The notes beneath the pieces were generated by a model. The model did not search any database. It was not told where the DNA came from and worked only from the letters and a program-made list of their open reading frames with translations. DNA of 64,000 nucleotides. Source: Marsupella aquatica. Its lineage: Eukaryota; Marchantiophyta. The translations under genes and the position numbers were made by a program. Location: contig OZ316897.1 of the NCBI GenBank assembly GCA_973895155.1, forward strand, positions 3,410,001 to 3,474,000. Reading direction: 5' to 3'. Each line of letters opens with the position of its first letter. The first letter of the stretch is position 1. This document shows, piece after piece, positions 10,976 to 23,991 of this stretch.

Positions 10976-13900
10976 ATGAGAATGATGACGAATTCGTGGA
11001 AGTTTCTCTTGTTCGTCATTTCGGGTGTAACCCTGTTGATGCCGATGGCTGCGACGACCACCAACGAGACGATTTTAGATGTCAACGCCTTGTTGGATTT
11101 CCGGAGCAAAATCGAGGATCCCGGGGGAAAATTGAGCAGTTGGAGTGCCAGTACTTCACCCTGCGGCTGGGCTGGAGTGGTCTGCAACGTGGTGGGTAAT
11201 GTGGTCTATCTTCAACTCAGCAATCTTGGTTTGAGAGGTACAATCTCCCCCTCTATTGGCAATATCACACGCTTAACGGAGCTCGACCTTTCCAACAACT
11301 TTTTCAGCGGACCAATACCAGATTCTCTCAGCAACCTTATGCACCTGGCAAACTTTACTGTTGTCAACAACTCTCTCAGTAACACCATCCCGGATTCTCT
11401 TGGTAGCTCGGGAAGTCTTATGCACTTAGATCTGTCGTTAAATTTGTTGTCGGGAAGTATTCCTTCAGCAATCTGTCAATCCACTGGTCTCAACGTTATT
11501 TCATTGACAAACAATACGTTGATAGGCAGTATATCTCCGAATATTAGCTATTGTCAGTCTCTTCAGAGATTATTCCTCGGTAGCAATTCACTGACTGGGA
11601 AGATTCCTGATGAAATTGGACAGCTCGCAAGCCTCGTCAGTCTAGACTTGTCCAGCAACAACCTTGGAGGATATATTCCCGCTACGTTCAGCCAAAGCAC
11701 TCTGACGTACTTAAGCCTAGCAGGCAACGAGTTACAAGGCGTAATTCCATCCCAGCTCGGCAATATTGGAGGTCTCAGGAGGCTGCTACTGAATAATAAC
11801 AAGCTTGTTGGCCCCATTCCTCCTTCTCTGGGCAACATAACTAATCTCGAAGTTCTTGACCTTAGTGAGAATGAGTTATCGGAGCAGATTCCACCTGATC
11901 TTGGGAACCTATCTATGTTGACGACTCTCTCGTTGAGGGCAAATCGCCTCTCCGGCAGTATTCCATCGGCTCTTCAAGGCTGCTTGTCGTTGCTTGATCT
12001 TGAACTGGCGGAGAATAACCTGACGGGAGATATTCCACCAGAGATCGGTGGCATTTCTCGTCTCACATACGGCCTTAACCTCAGCTTCAACAGATTGAAT
12101 GGGTCCATACCACAGGAGCTTGGCCAGCTACAGAATCTAGTTGCGCTTGACCTCTCTTACAACCAACTCGAGGGGCATATTCCCTCAACATTGGGCAACA
12201 TGCGAAGTCTCATTTTCGTCAACCTCGCGTACAACGAATTGACCGGGAGCTTGCCCAGTTTTCGGCAGGGCACAGTAAACGCAACCGACTTCGAAAGCAA
12301 CGCGGGCCTCTGCGGTTCGCCCCTGCCACCCTGCGACCAGTCAGGAAATCCGATCGTAGGCCGCAACAAAGTCCACATCTGGGTGCCTATAGTATCTGGA
12401 ACAGGTGCGGTTTTGATATTCTTGGTCATCGGCATTGCCGCATTTTTCTACTGGAGATTGCAGTGTGGCTACGCTCCAACAGAAACTGAACCCAAGCCTC
12501 CTTACGCCGAGGGATGTCTGTTCGTCGACGACGAGAAACCTCTTGCATTCAGTTTTGAGGAGGTTGTGGACGCCACGCAGCTCATTTCTGTTGCTGCACC
12601 GGTTGGGAAAGGGCGGTACAGCACCGTCTACGGAGTGGTCATGCACAGTGGCCAACAAATTGCTGTGAAGAAGCTGAAAATTGACACGGAAAACTCATCT
12701 TTGACCCGGAGGATTACCTCCGAGCTTCACAAAATCGACAAGATGCGGCACCCGAACCTTCTGAGACTGCTGGGTTACGTTTTACAAGGTGACTCGTTGC
12801 TTCTCCTTTATCATTTTTGCCCCAACGGCAGTCTCGGGGAGTGGCTGCACAGAAAGCCAGAGTCTGTCCTCGAGTGGAGCACCAGGTACAATATTGCCTT
12901 AGGAGCGGCTCAGGGCCTTGCGTTCTTGCACAACAACGTGCATCCACCCTTCATGCATCGGGATGTGAACAGCAACAACATCCTTTTGGATGCTTCTTTC
13001 GAACCGTTGCTGGGGGATGTGGGATTGGCGAAACTATACGATCCATCGAAGGAGACGGAGAGCATGACTGCTGTCGCTGGCTCCTTCGGCTACATTCCTC
13101 CAGGTAAATATCTCCCTGGAATCCTAATGAATTTTTTCCTGCTAGATTTCAGACTTCTACGATTTTCGTCGTCGAATGTCTTTTGCAGGTGCTTCTACTG
13201 TAATCATCACAACAATCCCCAAATCGAGCCTGCGAAAGCGATCTCAGTAGTGTATATCTGTGTCTTCTGCTCGGACCTTTTTTGTCCTCGATGGAGTAAA
13301 TCGTTCGGGGTGTAGGAGTCATGCAACCTGCATTGCTCCAAAATCAGCACTCCTACGCTCTCCACGTTTTGTAATATCTTCTTTTCAAGGATCCAACCTC
13401 ATTCTGACAACTTACTATTCCTGGAAATATGTTTTCTCTACATAATCAGATGATCAACAGAATATCCAAAAAAATTGCATACATGTCTGAGGAGTGAGGT
13501 TTTTCCGTATGCAAGCGAGGCGGCACTTTCTGTGTTTATCGAGCCTTCCCGCGTTTTGTTCTAGTGGTGTACCAACTCTCCTTGAAACTTTCGCCGGATC
13601 AGCAGGATTTTGATTGCAAACCGAGAGTTTTGAATCCAGCGTTGAGTTTTCTGAGAAGAATAAAGCGTATACCAACTATTTCGTTTGGCTCACCTCTGCA
13701 GAGTATGCTTACACCATGCGAGTAACGGAGAAAAGCAACGTTTACAGCTTTGGCGTGGTACTGTTGGAGATGCTATCAGGCAAGCAACCAGTGGACCCGA
13801 GTTTTGGAGAAGGTTGTGATTTAGTGTCGTGGGTACACACCGCCTCTCAAAGAAAAGAGACACCCGAGCAACTTCTTGATGCTACAGTTTCGACTGCGTC

Positions 13901-14066
13901 ATTTCCTGTGCGCCAGGAAATGCTGAGAGTCCTCAACATTGCTAAGCTCTGCACGAGCACTTTACCCGCAGAACGGCCAAGAATGAAGGTCGTGGTCGAA
14001 TTGCTTCAAAAATCGAAAGCAGTAGATGTGCTGCCCTTATCAATAGAAAGCGCAGAAGCGATGTAA
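10976..14066 (+). CDS. PXC3-like leucine-rich repeat receptor kinase
   Basis: Two exons, 10976-13103 and 13702-14066, join within a Glu codon to restore GYIPPEYAYTMRVTEKSNVY and give 830 aa. The ATG was chosen because it opens a signal peptide (MRMMTNSWKFLLFVISGV). Order: N-terminal LRR cap with CGWAGVVC; about 14-15 plant LRRs (LxLxxNxLSGxIP type); C-terminal cap NAGLCGSPLPPC; transmembrane segment about 466-494; kinase about 535-815. The glycine loop is VGKGRYSTVY and the ATP lysine is in IAVKKLK. The catalytic loop is HRDVNSNN at about 661, with Asn for the usual Lys. DVG replaces DFG at about 681. The GYIPPEYAYTMxVT segment, the GETPEQ-like KETPEQLLDA and SFPVRQEML recall Arabidopsis PXC3 (At2g41820). 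It is a plasma-membrane receptor; the ligand is unknown. Kinase activity is plausible but uncertain. Confidence 0.9.
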
Positions 14067-15239
14067 TCTCTGCACAATATGGCAATGCTGTTGGCACGTC
14101 CAGTTTGTCCACCGAGCGGACAGCGCAGCTCCAGGTCTCTATCCTTTCCTTACGGGTGGAAAAGCTCCTGCTCCCGCCAATTTTTCTGAGGATGGAAACT
14201 GGGAAAGTTCCTCGGGATACCGTAAATGTTCGGAACCACCATCCATTGGAGTCGAAGCATTTCTGCTGCCGTGTCTCCTCCCCCAGCATAGAAACCATTG
14301 CCTGATTAAGAGAATTGCCTTATTTTAGGTAAGGTGTAGATGTTTTGAATCGAAGCCGAGAGGAACAGTGGAGGACATTGCAGTGTCAACCAGGTGTAAC
14401 ATTGGATTTTTCGACTTGTTGGTCAAACTGAGTCCATCTTGAAAATACTGAGTGGAAGCATGCGTACTTTGGCAGAGATCCACATTGTCTGCTGGACGAT
14501 CGATCTTCAATCCATGGAACTCGAAACTGGATTTTGCTATGGTCTTTGTACGGTCCTAAACCAAAACAAACCACCAAGACATGCAATTCCCGAGTACCAG
14601 GTGTTCTTCTCTGCACAGCATCTAAACAATGCTAAGAAAAATACGTGAGTCCTTAGTACCAGGTGCGGTCGTCTAGCCAGCATCTTGTTGACGGTGGGAT
14701 ACACCTCTGCCCATCCTTAGCAAGCAATCGGTGCCTTTTAACAAACCGGATTGTTCAAGTCCGAGATGGATGACTCCGTCCTGTGGTAAACCCTATAGTC
14801 TCGCGAGACAGACGAACAAAATGCTTCCGCTCAATATTGTGACACTTTCCCTAAACCCTAAACATCGGACAGATGCCGTTTTAGCGTATTTTTTTATATA
14901 AAATTTCTTCTTCAGAACGAATGCCCAGAATAATATCCTCCGTGAACGCCAGCAAAGGTGATTGATGAAAGATCATCCAAATTCGCTCTGGAAACTGACC
15001 GACAGTTTCCATTGAACTGAGTATACATCCGCACAGTAGCCCTTATCGAACAACCCACTGTGTCGCTTAAGGCACATACTGACGAAGCCTGCCAAAGACG
15101 AGGGCGTGAACAAGTGGTGACATCTAGAGATAGCCACATCCCCGGAATGCCAACGGGATTACCAATTTGCAAAATAATGCACAGCCTCCTCAATGCCACC
15201 CTGCCCAAATGGCTCACTGGAATTACTGTGTAAAATAAA
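14067..15239. other. Spacer between two convergent genes
   Basis: Contains the 3' ends of the kinase (+) and TOP6B (-) transcripts. Two telomere-like units, CCCTAAACCCTAAA, lie at about 14850. No other gene is seen. Confidence 0.5.
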
Positions 15240-18200
15240 CTAGAAGCCAGAAAACAGTTTGATCACACAGACAGGACTGTGTAGTTCTATTGCAACTGAT
15301 CTCATAGGATCTGAAGTTCTAAGATAAATCCCTTCTCGAGCCGTATCAACCATTCCAGTTTGGATTGCATATTCAAGTGCCATCTCTGCATCCACCTGGC
15401 AACCACAACAGATTGACTAATCAAGGTTAAGGTAAGGTTCGAAACTGCACCTCTACTTCACAATTCACCTACCACTCGAGAATTGCAAGAACTCAAGGTA
15501 TGACAAGAAATTCCAAGAGTTGCTAGACTCGGATTGCACAATCATGCAAAGGAACTTTTCCATTTGCTGTCCAAAACCAACACTACGTTAATTGGCCACA
15601 GAAAACCTACATGGAATGCAAACAACAACGGATGAAAAACTGTGTATGAAAAGAAGTTTACCTGCTCCACATGCTGCGTAAGTTTTTGCTTCAAAGTGCC
15701 CTCTGTGATTTCCTCTCGGACTACTTTGTGAAGCATATCTTGGTACTCATCTCCATACCGAGCCCTCTTACTTTTTGGACCCTCTGATATGATCGAAAGG
15801 ACATCATATATTGCCCGGGAAACGTCTGGGATATACCTGGACACAATTACTAGCTGTAGTCAGTTTTCTCGAAGACCTTGCAGCAAAACTTGAACGAAGG
15901 CTAAGAGCTAGACAATCTTCTCGAAACCCTCTTGACTTGTGTGTCTCCGAAGAGAGATTGTCAAGCTTTGCTCCCAAGTCTCATGTGGAACCCTTCTGAC
16001 TTCCAGTTTATTAGATCACTCATCAAGGCTTAGGGTGCCTCAATCTGGCCATTACCATGCATAATAGGGTTGTATTAGCTCGTATTGATATGAAAGGTGA
16101 CAACTTACTTGGCAAGACTACGCTTCCGCAATTGGCGATCACGGGCTTGCTGTTGACGAACAATTTTGGCTTTGAGCTGTATACAGCATTGCTGAAGGGC
16201 AGACTGCACGCCCAACCAACCGAGAATGCTTCATAAGCGGTCACCTTTCACATTGCCACATAATCAGATGAAATGAACGGTGGACGAGAGGTGATAATAT
16301 TTGAACACAGAAGACAACGACAATGGTGCAAGGAACAAACCTTCACTGCGGAGGCCATTTCTGTGACATCGTCTCCAATATACTCTTTCCCTGTACCCTT
16401 GAAGGGAATCTTGGTGCTAACAATACTTACAAACACACCAACTTTTTCTTGTATGTGATTAATTTTGTAGCTGCTCCAGCTGCCACAATACATGAAGCAA
16501 GACTTTGTATGAAAGAGCTAATAGTAGCAGGACCACATGCATCTAGAAGCTTAAATTCTAATTAGTTGTTGAATTGAAGAGGAAACTACAGTGGAATCAC
16601 GATAAAGGAGAGTAGACATTTTATCACGATGAAGCGACTTCTTGGGGTTCTTGACATCCCGGCTTGCCCTACAGTATAGTGAAATTTCAAAAGGAGGACC
16701 GACTTATTCCTGCAGTGTGATCAATGTAAATTTTTATAACTAACTTGCAAAGAAACTTACTTGATGCGTTTCATAGCAGTTCTTGTGGCCACATCACCTC
16801 CAGCTTCAAACAGCAAAGGAATTCGGTTGGCAAATCGGAACACATTAACACCCTGCTCAATGAAATACTAGTCAGAGACAGCCTTGCTTGGCTATTCATT
16901 GACCAGATTCTGGGAGCCTAACACTTCCTACCTTCACATCTCTAAGGTTCTGGGAAGAGTATCTGAGACAAATTATACAAAGACTTGATGGTAAAGTAAC
17001 GAAGAATTCGCCTTCACTGGTCAGTTCTACAAGGAATCGCGACATATAAGCATTGCCAGTTGACTCTTAAGGCATCAACTTTTCTGTACATCAACTGCCA
17101 TACAATAGTGAGCAGTTACATCGTTGGGCAACATAGGAGCAATTGCACTTGTCATTCACATATCCGGCTGATGAGTATCAGGGAGTCTGTTAAAACATAC
17201 CGGCTTCACATCTTTTCCACCCAAGCTGACTCCAGCTTCCACAAGGAATGGGTGCCCTTCAAAGACTTGCGTACTGCCCAGCATAAAAGAACAGAACCCT
17301 AAAATTACTCAAGGATGCGAAATATCTTACATATAATCTTTCAAGCTAACCGCAGTTGAGACTTAGTTCAAAGCAACTCAGACGCTTGCTACCTACAAAT
17401 GTAAACCCCACGGTTTGGTGGTAAAAATCATGAAAAACAATCACATGCAAAGCTCATATTTTTCGTAGTGTCAAGCAGCCAATCTCTAGTGTCCAATTAG
17501 CAAAAGGAGACAACTTTTGGTCACTGGATAGACCTGACCGGCCACTTTCACAGTCCTCCAAGCCAGGAAATAATTAAACTTTTGACTCATTGTCTAGCAA
17601 CTCTAGATCGCCGTTGGCTCCGTAGACAGTAGCCGCTCAATTTCACAGATACCAAAGAAAATCACCTGCCCTCATAGGTTGCCACCATGTCTGGATGTAA
17701 CTCCTTCATGATACCAAGCCGAAGATTGTACTCTCCGGCCGGACTCAGGCACTGCAACATTTGGTAGAGCTTCAGTCAGAACACTGAAATGCCAGGGCGG
17801 TATCTTATCTTATCTTAGGATATATCAACATAGCAGTAGAGAATAGTGTAACTGCTCGAATTTGAGAAACTGGATGCGAGTGCTTGAATGGTTATCCCCA
17901 GCAGAAATCGAAGTTGTAAACAATGACATAAACCCAAACCCCAACAGTCAAATGAAAGGTCAACTCTCTAGATACTATGCTCACTTGCAGCGAAACATTT
18001 TCGTCAAAAATCTCAAATTACTTACATCACCACTGGGATCTTCAAACTTCGCTTGGCGAAATAGCTGCTGAATGGAAAGAATTTGCTGAGGTGTGAGAGA
18101 CTTCACTGACATTTTTGGTGAGAATTCTGGGCCCAACTCGTCTGTACACGGATACACTATAATTAGATCTCCAATGCACAGAGAGTTGTAGTAATTCTTC

Positions 18201-21200
18201 CAGTGAAGCCTGAAGTTCCACGGCACAGAAGATCCTGTAAAAAAAACCAGACTACGTACATACCAATTAGCCGTTTTGCCAGAGCCTTGCTAATGCCAAC
18301 GAACTCTTGCTCAAGGAATTGGTCAAATCTAGGTTTTATCGTTTCCGCAATCAATCGTTTGATGAGCAGCAAGTCGACAGCTGAAGGATGGAATTTGGTT
18401 TCCAGAGGAGCTGCAGGCATGACATTTGTTCTTCGAGCAAATCGTATGGTGACGTTCTTGCTGGATGAGGAAAGGGGAAACATTAGGGGCCACAACAGTG
18501 CGGATAAACTGTTCTACCAACCTATCAAAAATTAGTTTGAGTCAATCATTCCAGCGAAACACCCTAACAAAATTGGGCTCACTCTGATGTTGGCGCAATG
18601 TAACGGAAAACGAACTGAGCATAAGGTGTGATAACCGCCATCTGCCGCATATAATTGATGATTTTGGACTGCTCAGACGCCCGTGTTCATGGATTGACAG
18701 ACATCCCAGTAAGATCAGATAATGGAGAATTGTCACTGATTCCCTGATCAAAATTTATGAGAGAACATGTTGCAACTCAATATCAGCATATCTTAACTTT
18801 CCACAGTATGAACAAATATGGAAGATTGAAAGTCTCATAGCTTCAAAGCCAACTCCAAGTTTTTTGCCAGAGCCCAGCGCTAATGTACCTCACAATTACT
18901 TCAGACTCTCAAGCCATCTGCAGAGGAAACGGTGCACATTTCTAACGGCTAAAAGCATCTCAAAGCGGCAGTTCAACGCTGAAATGAACTCACACGGTAG
19001 GTGGTCCAGTTGCCTGCAATAGTGACTTGCAGCTCTGCACCGCGCCAACCATCGGGATTTGGCCGCTTCTCATGTTTATGGACGTTGGGAATATTCCTTC
19101 GAAAGGCAGGGCAAGAAAAAATTAGACACTCTCATGAATATTTTGAAAGGAAATATGCTCTTTCTGAATACAAAGAAATGCATACTTTTAAAAAATACTC
19201 ACTTATTGATGTCAATATCTAGATGACAATATGATACAAAATTCTGGCCCTTTGTGGCACTCCAGATATCAATAGGTTGGCCCGTACTCATCTTGGACCA
19301 AATTAGGGCCTGCAATCACAGGCAATGTTTGATGACCCAAAATGTGATACATTCTTCGAGACAGTCCAACTTTCTTTTGTTGCAACTCGTATGAATTCAA
19401 AACTTCAGGACACCAACGTGATACTTCTAAGGTTTGTGGTAAGCTGTTAACGTGAGCGCCAAATATGAGTAGAAGCCAATCCGAGACAATTTTCGGGCTC
19501 AGGTTCACAAACAAGACAACTCTCACAGGAGAGAAAATTAAACTACATCAGCTGAATTGTAGAACATGACGTTTTCGACCATTTCTACAAGACAGCTACA
19601 GAAGTCACATCTATCAAGACCTCCAATAAGCCAGCGAATGAAAACTTTGGAGCTATATTATACTAACTAATATCTTACCATCTTGGCGCCCAATCCAAAT
19701 TTTCCCCGAGTCTGTTTCAGACCGTACTTTGTTCCAGATAACACTGCATCATCCAACCCGTCGCCAACACATTAATCCTTGGACACCTCTCTAACCGATG
19801 GGCGATCAATTACTGCCTAGTTTAGAAGCCAGGGATAACTCACTGAGATTTACAAATAATTTCTACAAGAAACTAACCTCGACCAAGCATATTTGGAATG
19901 TCATCGTGCGGCATACCTTTGCCATTGTCCTGCATGACCGAATACATACACATGGTTTCTAGACGGCAATAAAGTCATGATGTAATAAAAAGAATAGTAT
20001 CCTCAAAACCTACCATCTTTCAAAAGAAGCAGGGCATGCATCCAAAGTAAGAGAAAGCAGTTACAATACGCACCTTGCAGGTGACCTTGAAAACAGGTGT
20101 ATCACGCCCTTTCTTGAATTCAAGACCCTCTTTAATTTTCTTTCCTGCCGCGATAGCTTTAGCCTGCTTTTCTTGATCTTTGGCCTCCTTTGCCAAACGT
20201 TTCTACAGTACACAAGCCAACCACAATATGAATCATAACCTTACTGGTCGATCAAAAAATAGCTAACTCTGCTCAAACATCAAGGTAAGCCGTCCTACGC
20301 AAATAAGGGTTTGTAAAAATTCAGTCTAATATTGTTTTCTTTGTTGATCTGCCGTCGATTTCTATTTCAAAACTCAGCTGAAACTTACGCGCATCAACGT
20401 CATGGCACACAGTTATCGTTCCTGATAGGCTCATTACACGATTTTCTCGAGATCGACAGGACAAGATTGGCAGTCAACAGAGACCAATGGTGTAAGATAC
20501 CTCTTTTGCTTTCTCAGTTTCGTAGTCATCATACAGCTTTTCATCTTTACGCTCCAACGCTTTGATCCCAAAGACTTCATCGGCTTTGGCTTTGGTATAC
20601 TCTTCGCTAACACAATCGACACGGATTTGAAGGATTGTCAGCGGCTTTCACTAATAACAATGTCCAACAGGATCTGCAAAGTTTACTTTAGAAAACTGCG
20701 CCAAAACGTGGTCCTTGCTACCAGCAGCTTGCAGCCACTGGAGGAACACAAAGTCAGTTCCTCCAAGAGGAAAGCAGCACATAGCTAATGATCCATAAAT
20801 AATGCTGTTGATAAAATGAGCAGCCGAGAGGATCAGAAGCCACCACAGTCATATCAAGCTTCGATAATTATGGAGCGTTGGTGCATAAAACGGAAATTAA
20901 AGATATTGCTGAAAATGCAGAGCACTCAGTTCAGACATGCTTTCGACATGTGAAGTGCGACACGGAAATCACAGGATGATCGATACGATCTAGGCACCAT
21001 GCTCAAAACTTAAGATGCAGTCCTTTAAGGAACAATTTTATATCAATTCTACAAACTAGTTGCAGAAAAAGTAGCACATACAGAATTCTGCAGGAACAGC
21101 AGCTCAAGGAAAACGTTGTTCCTCACATTGTGACTTCAATAGCGGGTAGCTCAGCAATACTTTCTGCCGAATCGAGAGCATTCTCCACCAGTTCACGTAC

Positions 21201-22184
21201 CGTGGTGTAAAGGCTTTTACCCGGCTGAAGTTTCAACAAACATTGTGTAGACTCAGCAACCAAAACAAGAGAGTTGATATCAAGCGTAGTCTAAACAATT
21301 TGGTCGGCCATACATGGTCAACATTTTGTTGTACGACTGACGGTAGAGTTAAGATGCTTCTTCAGCAGCGGGCACTGTCATCAACTGATACAGTATGTTG
21401 GATGATGATGACGAAACCCAAATGTGACCAGATTGACGACTCAGCAATCATTTCAGCAAGGAAACTTCGGAATTAAAGGCTAATATTTCCAAGGCTATAG
21501 CTAGATGTCACTTTGATTCTTGCAATAGGTGATTTCTATGCAACATAAAGCACAAGAGACAGGATTACGGAATTTACATTGTCAAATCCCGCGATATTCT
21601 TGTTTTCTGAGAAAAATTCGGCGGGAGATTCTGCAAGAGCAACCAGTTGTTTCCGTAAGACTATATTTCATTTATTTCACCTACCTCAGCGAAAGCAATT
21701 CGATCTCAGGACGCTAAAATAACCTTATCTTAGCATGTACCTTTCTATCTAAACGGGAGCACATATAACTTTCTTCACTCCCGGTCTGACATTTCTCTTT
21801 CTGTGTGATAACTTTTCGAATGGATTTAAGCTTGGAATGAAAGAAATGCAATCATACTAGGCAGTACACAAATCAGCCCGAATCTCAGATTTGCTTACAA
21901 GAGAACGACAATTGCCAATTCATTCGCGTTTCTCAGCCTCTACTTCGCAAACCGCTCACAAAATTTACGCAGAAAATGACAATGGAAGAGAAACGACAGA
22001 CTAAACAAACAATTAACCAAAATACTTGTCACGACAAGCAATGGCTCCGAGAGAAAACGAAACGTCGGTCATTGAAACAAGCTTGAGGACTGGCACACTT
22101 ACTCTGCTTCAGATTTGCATCTCTTGCGCTCCCTCCTTTGCCTTCCTTCGCCTTGGCGCCCTTGGCGCCTTCCGCCTTCGACAT
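15240..22184 (-). CDS. TOP6B: DNA topoisomerase VI subunit B
   Basis: Nineteen exons join in phase to 669 aa, the length I know for Arabidopsis TOP6B (about 670). Exons: 22184-22103, 21630-21578, 21224-21127, 20606-20501, 20202-20074, 19929-19878, 19743-19679, 19309-19203, 19096-18994, 18668-18583, 18460-18264, 18141-18026, 17751-17666, 17273-17201, 16852-16761, 16479-16341, 16203-16109, 15836-15662, 15395-15240. GHKL ATPase motifs are intact: RELVENALD (55-63), DNGKGM (157-162) and KFGLGAK (188-194). The transducer carries TKIPFKGTGKEYIG (504-517) with the switch lysine. With TOP6A it makes the plant topoisomerase VI that decatenates DNA in endoreduplicating nuclei (BIN3/RHL3/HYP6 in Arabidopsis). 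The linker at about 79-113 (EEYTKAKADEVFGIKALERK) differs from the angiosperm sequences I recall. Confidence 0.95.
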
Positions 22185-22317
22185 CTCTGCGCACGCTTTT
22201 GAAATCCGCTGTGTCTTTCTCTGGACTGCTTTCCTAAGAAATTGCTGTACACGGCGTGACGGGCCCGGTTGCCCCCCGCAATCGGCTCCTGGGCCTCTCG
22301 GTACCAAAAGAGTACTA
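22185..22317 (-). promoter_or_regulatory. TOP6B 5' UTR and proximal promoter
   Basis: Short CT-rich and GC-rich stretch just upstream of the TOP6B ATG. It is bounded on the other side by the left end of a MITE-like segment, so the compact promoter may lie partly within that element. Confidence 0.4.
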
Positions 22318-22870
22318 GTGTGGAGCGTCTCAAACCAGATCAGTCCTATTCCCGGAGGTTTCTGTGACCCAAATGTTTTGGGTCTGGTCGGTCACCAAAA
22401 ATACTACAGTATGTTCCCGCAAAGGTAATTCACCTCCCTCCGCACCAAAACTTGCTTCGTGAAATATAGAGAGATATGCTTAGTATACCCCCTTTTGGGA
22501 AAAGTTTACTTAATCAACTCCCTGGATACTTTTCCCCAATCTGGACCATTGAAGGACCTTTTGATCTCAAATCTGGACCGTTGATAGACCTCGGGGGGTC
22601 AATCAAGTAACAAGTTTCATTTTGGGGTTATCAAGCAAATAACTCTGCAATATATGTTGCCCTTCAAGAAATACAGTAGTTTGTGCCCTTCAAGAATTGC
22701 AAAGTAACCTTTCTGAAATTGTCGGGCCCAGCTGAAACCCATCTTCGTACCCGAAACTTTGTAGATTAAGTTGGTCCTAAAGTTGGATTTTGGTCTAAGT
22801 TACAAATGTAGATTTCTTAGAATGACTGACCGGAAAAAATTGGGAGAGAGCAAGTTTGAGACGCCCTAAT
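22318..22870. mobile_element. MITE-like segment, GCGTCTCAAAC ends
   Basis: GGAGCGTCTCAAAC at 22322 is repeated in inverted form as GTTTGAGACGCCCTA at 22854-22868. About 550 bp lie between, without coding capacity. The interior has two short direct duplications (AATCTGGACC and GCCCTTCAAGAA). It shares its end motif with the element at 6535-6789. Confidence 0.45.
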
Positions 22871-23089
22871 ATACCGGTTTGTGGGGGAGCAGGGAGAGGA
22901 GGTCGCCCTCAGGATGGGAATGGTATTTTTGTTTATTTACTGTTGTTTGGGTGTTAAGGTGTTTGTGTATCTAAAACGTTAAAAACATAATTTTGAAATC
23001 ACTAGGTTGTGGTTGGACTTTATGTGACCATTGTCTTGCATCTCTATGCAATGCATGGGTTGTTGAACACCATCACAACAACTTTACCT
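22871..23089. other. Spacer
   Basis: AT-rich sequence with no gene. It leads into the minisatellite. Confidence 0.4.
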
Positions 23090-23985
23090 TGCCTTGACAT
23101 ATTTTTCTCGTCTCACATTTTTTCTCACATTGACATTTTTATCTCACCACAACCATTTTTTTCACCCTCAACATGTTTTCTATCCTTGATATTTTATTCT
23201 GTCCTTGACATCTTTTCTCACCTGATGTGACATCTTTCCCTCGCCTCCACACCTTTTCTCACCTCAACATCTTATCTTTTTCTCACCACAACATCTTTCC
23301 TCATCTTTACATCTTTTTATCAGCTTGTCATGTTTTCTCTCCTCGACATTTTGACCTTGACTTATTTTCCTCACCTCAACATCGGTTTTCTTGTCAACAT
23401 ATTTTTCTCACCACACGATCTTTTGTGCAAACTTTTGTCTTAATGTCATCTTTTTCACATAACAATATATGTTCTCTTAACGACATCTTGGGCACCGCGA
23501 CGTCTCTTTTCTTAAGGACACCTTGGGTGTCACAACATCTTTTTTCTATCTTGGGTGCTACTACACCTTTTCTTAGTGACATCTTGGGCGACATGACATC
23601 TCTTTTCTTAAGGGCATCTTGGGTGCTATGACATCTTGGGTGACACAATATTATTTCTTAAGGACATCTTGGGTGCCACAACACCTTTTTTCTTAACAAA
23701 ATCTTGGGTGACACAATATTTTTTCTTAAGGACATCTTGGGTGCCATGACACCTTTTTTTCTTAACAAAATCTTGGGTGACACAATATTTTTTCTTAACT
23801 ACATCTTGGGCGACACCACATTTTTTTTCTTAATGGCAAGTTGGGCGACACAAGATCTTTTTTCTTAAAAACATCTTAGGCAACATGACATTTTTTTCCT
23901 TAACGACACCTTGGGCAACACGACATCTTTTTTTCTTAACGACGTCTTGGGGGACACAACATCTTCTTTCACAACATCTTTTGTG
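23090..23985. repeat. Interspersed minisatellite, units of about 20-40 bp
   Basis: A long stretch is built of related short units. The first half is made of variants of CATCTTTTCTCACCTCAACA. From about 23480 the units become ACATCTTGGGTGACACAATA followed by a T-run and CTTAAGG, alternating with an ACAAAATCTTGGGTG version. Base composition is strongly strand-biased (T- and C-rich on the plus strand). ORFs through it (134 codons at 23227-23631) are a consequence of the repeat and are not genes. Confidence 0.8.
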
Positions 23986-23991
23986 CAACGC

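Noticed and set aside
14847-14862. Telomere-like CCCTAAACCCTAAA
   Set aside because: Only two units; such words are common in plant DNA and this one lies between two gene ends, so it is not evidence of a telomere.
23227-23631. 134-codon plus-strand ORF
   Set aside because: It lies entirely in the minisatellite and its residues follow the repeat units.
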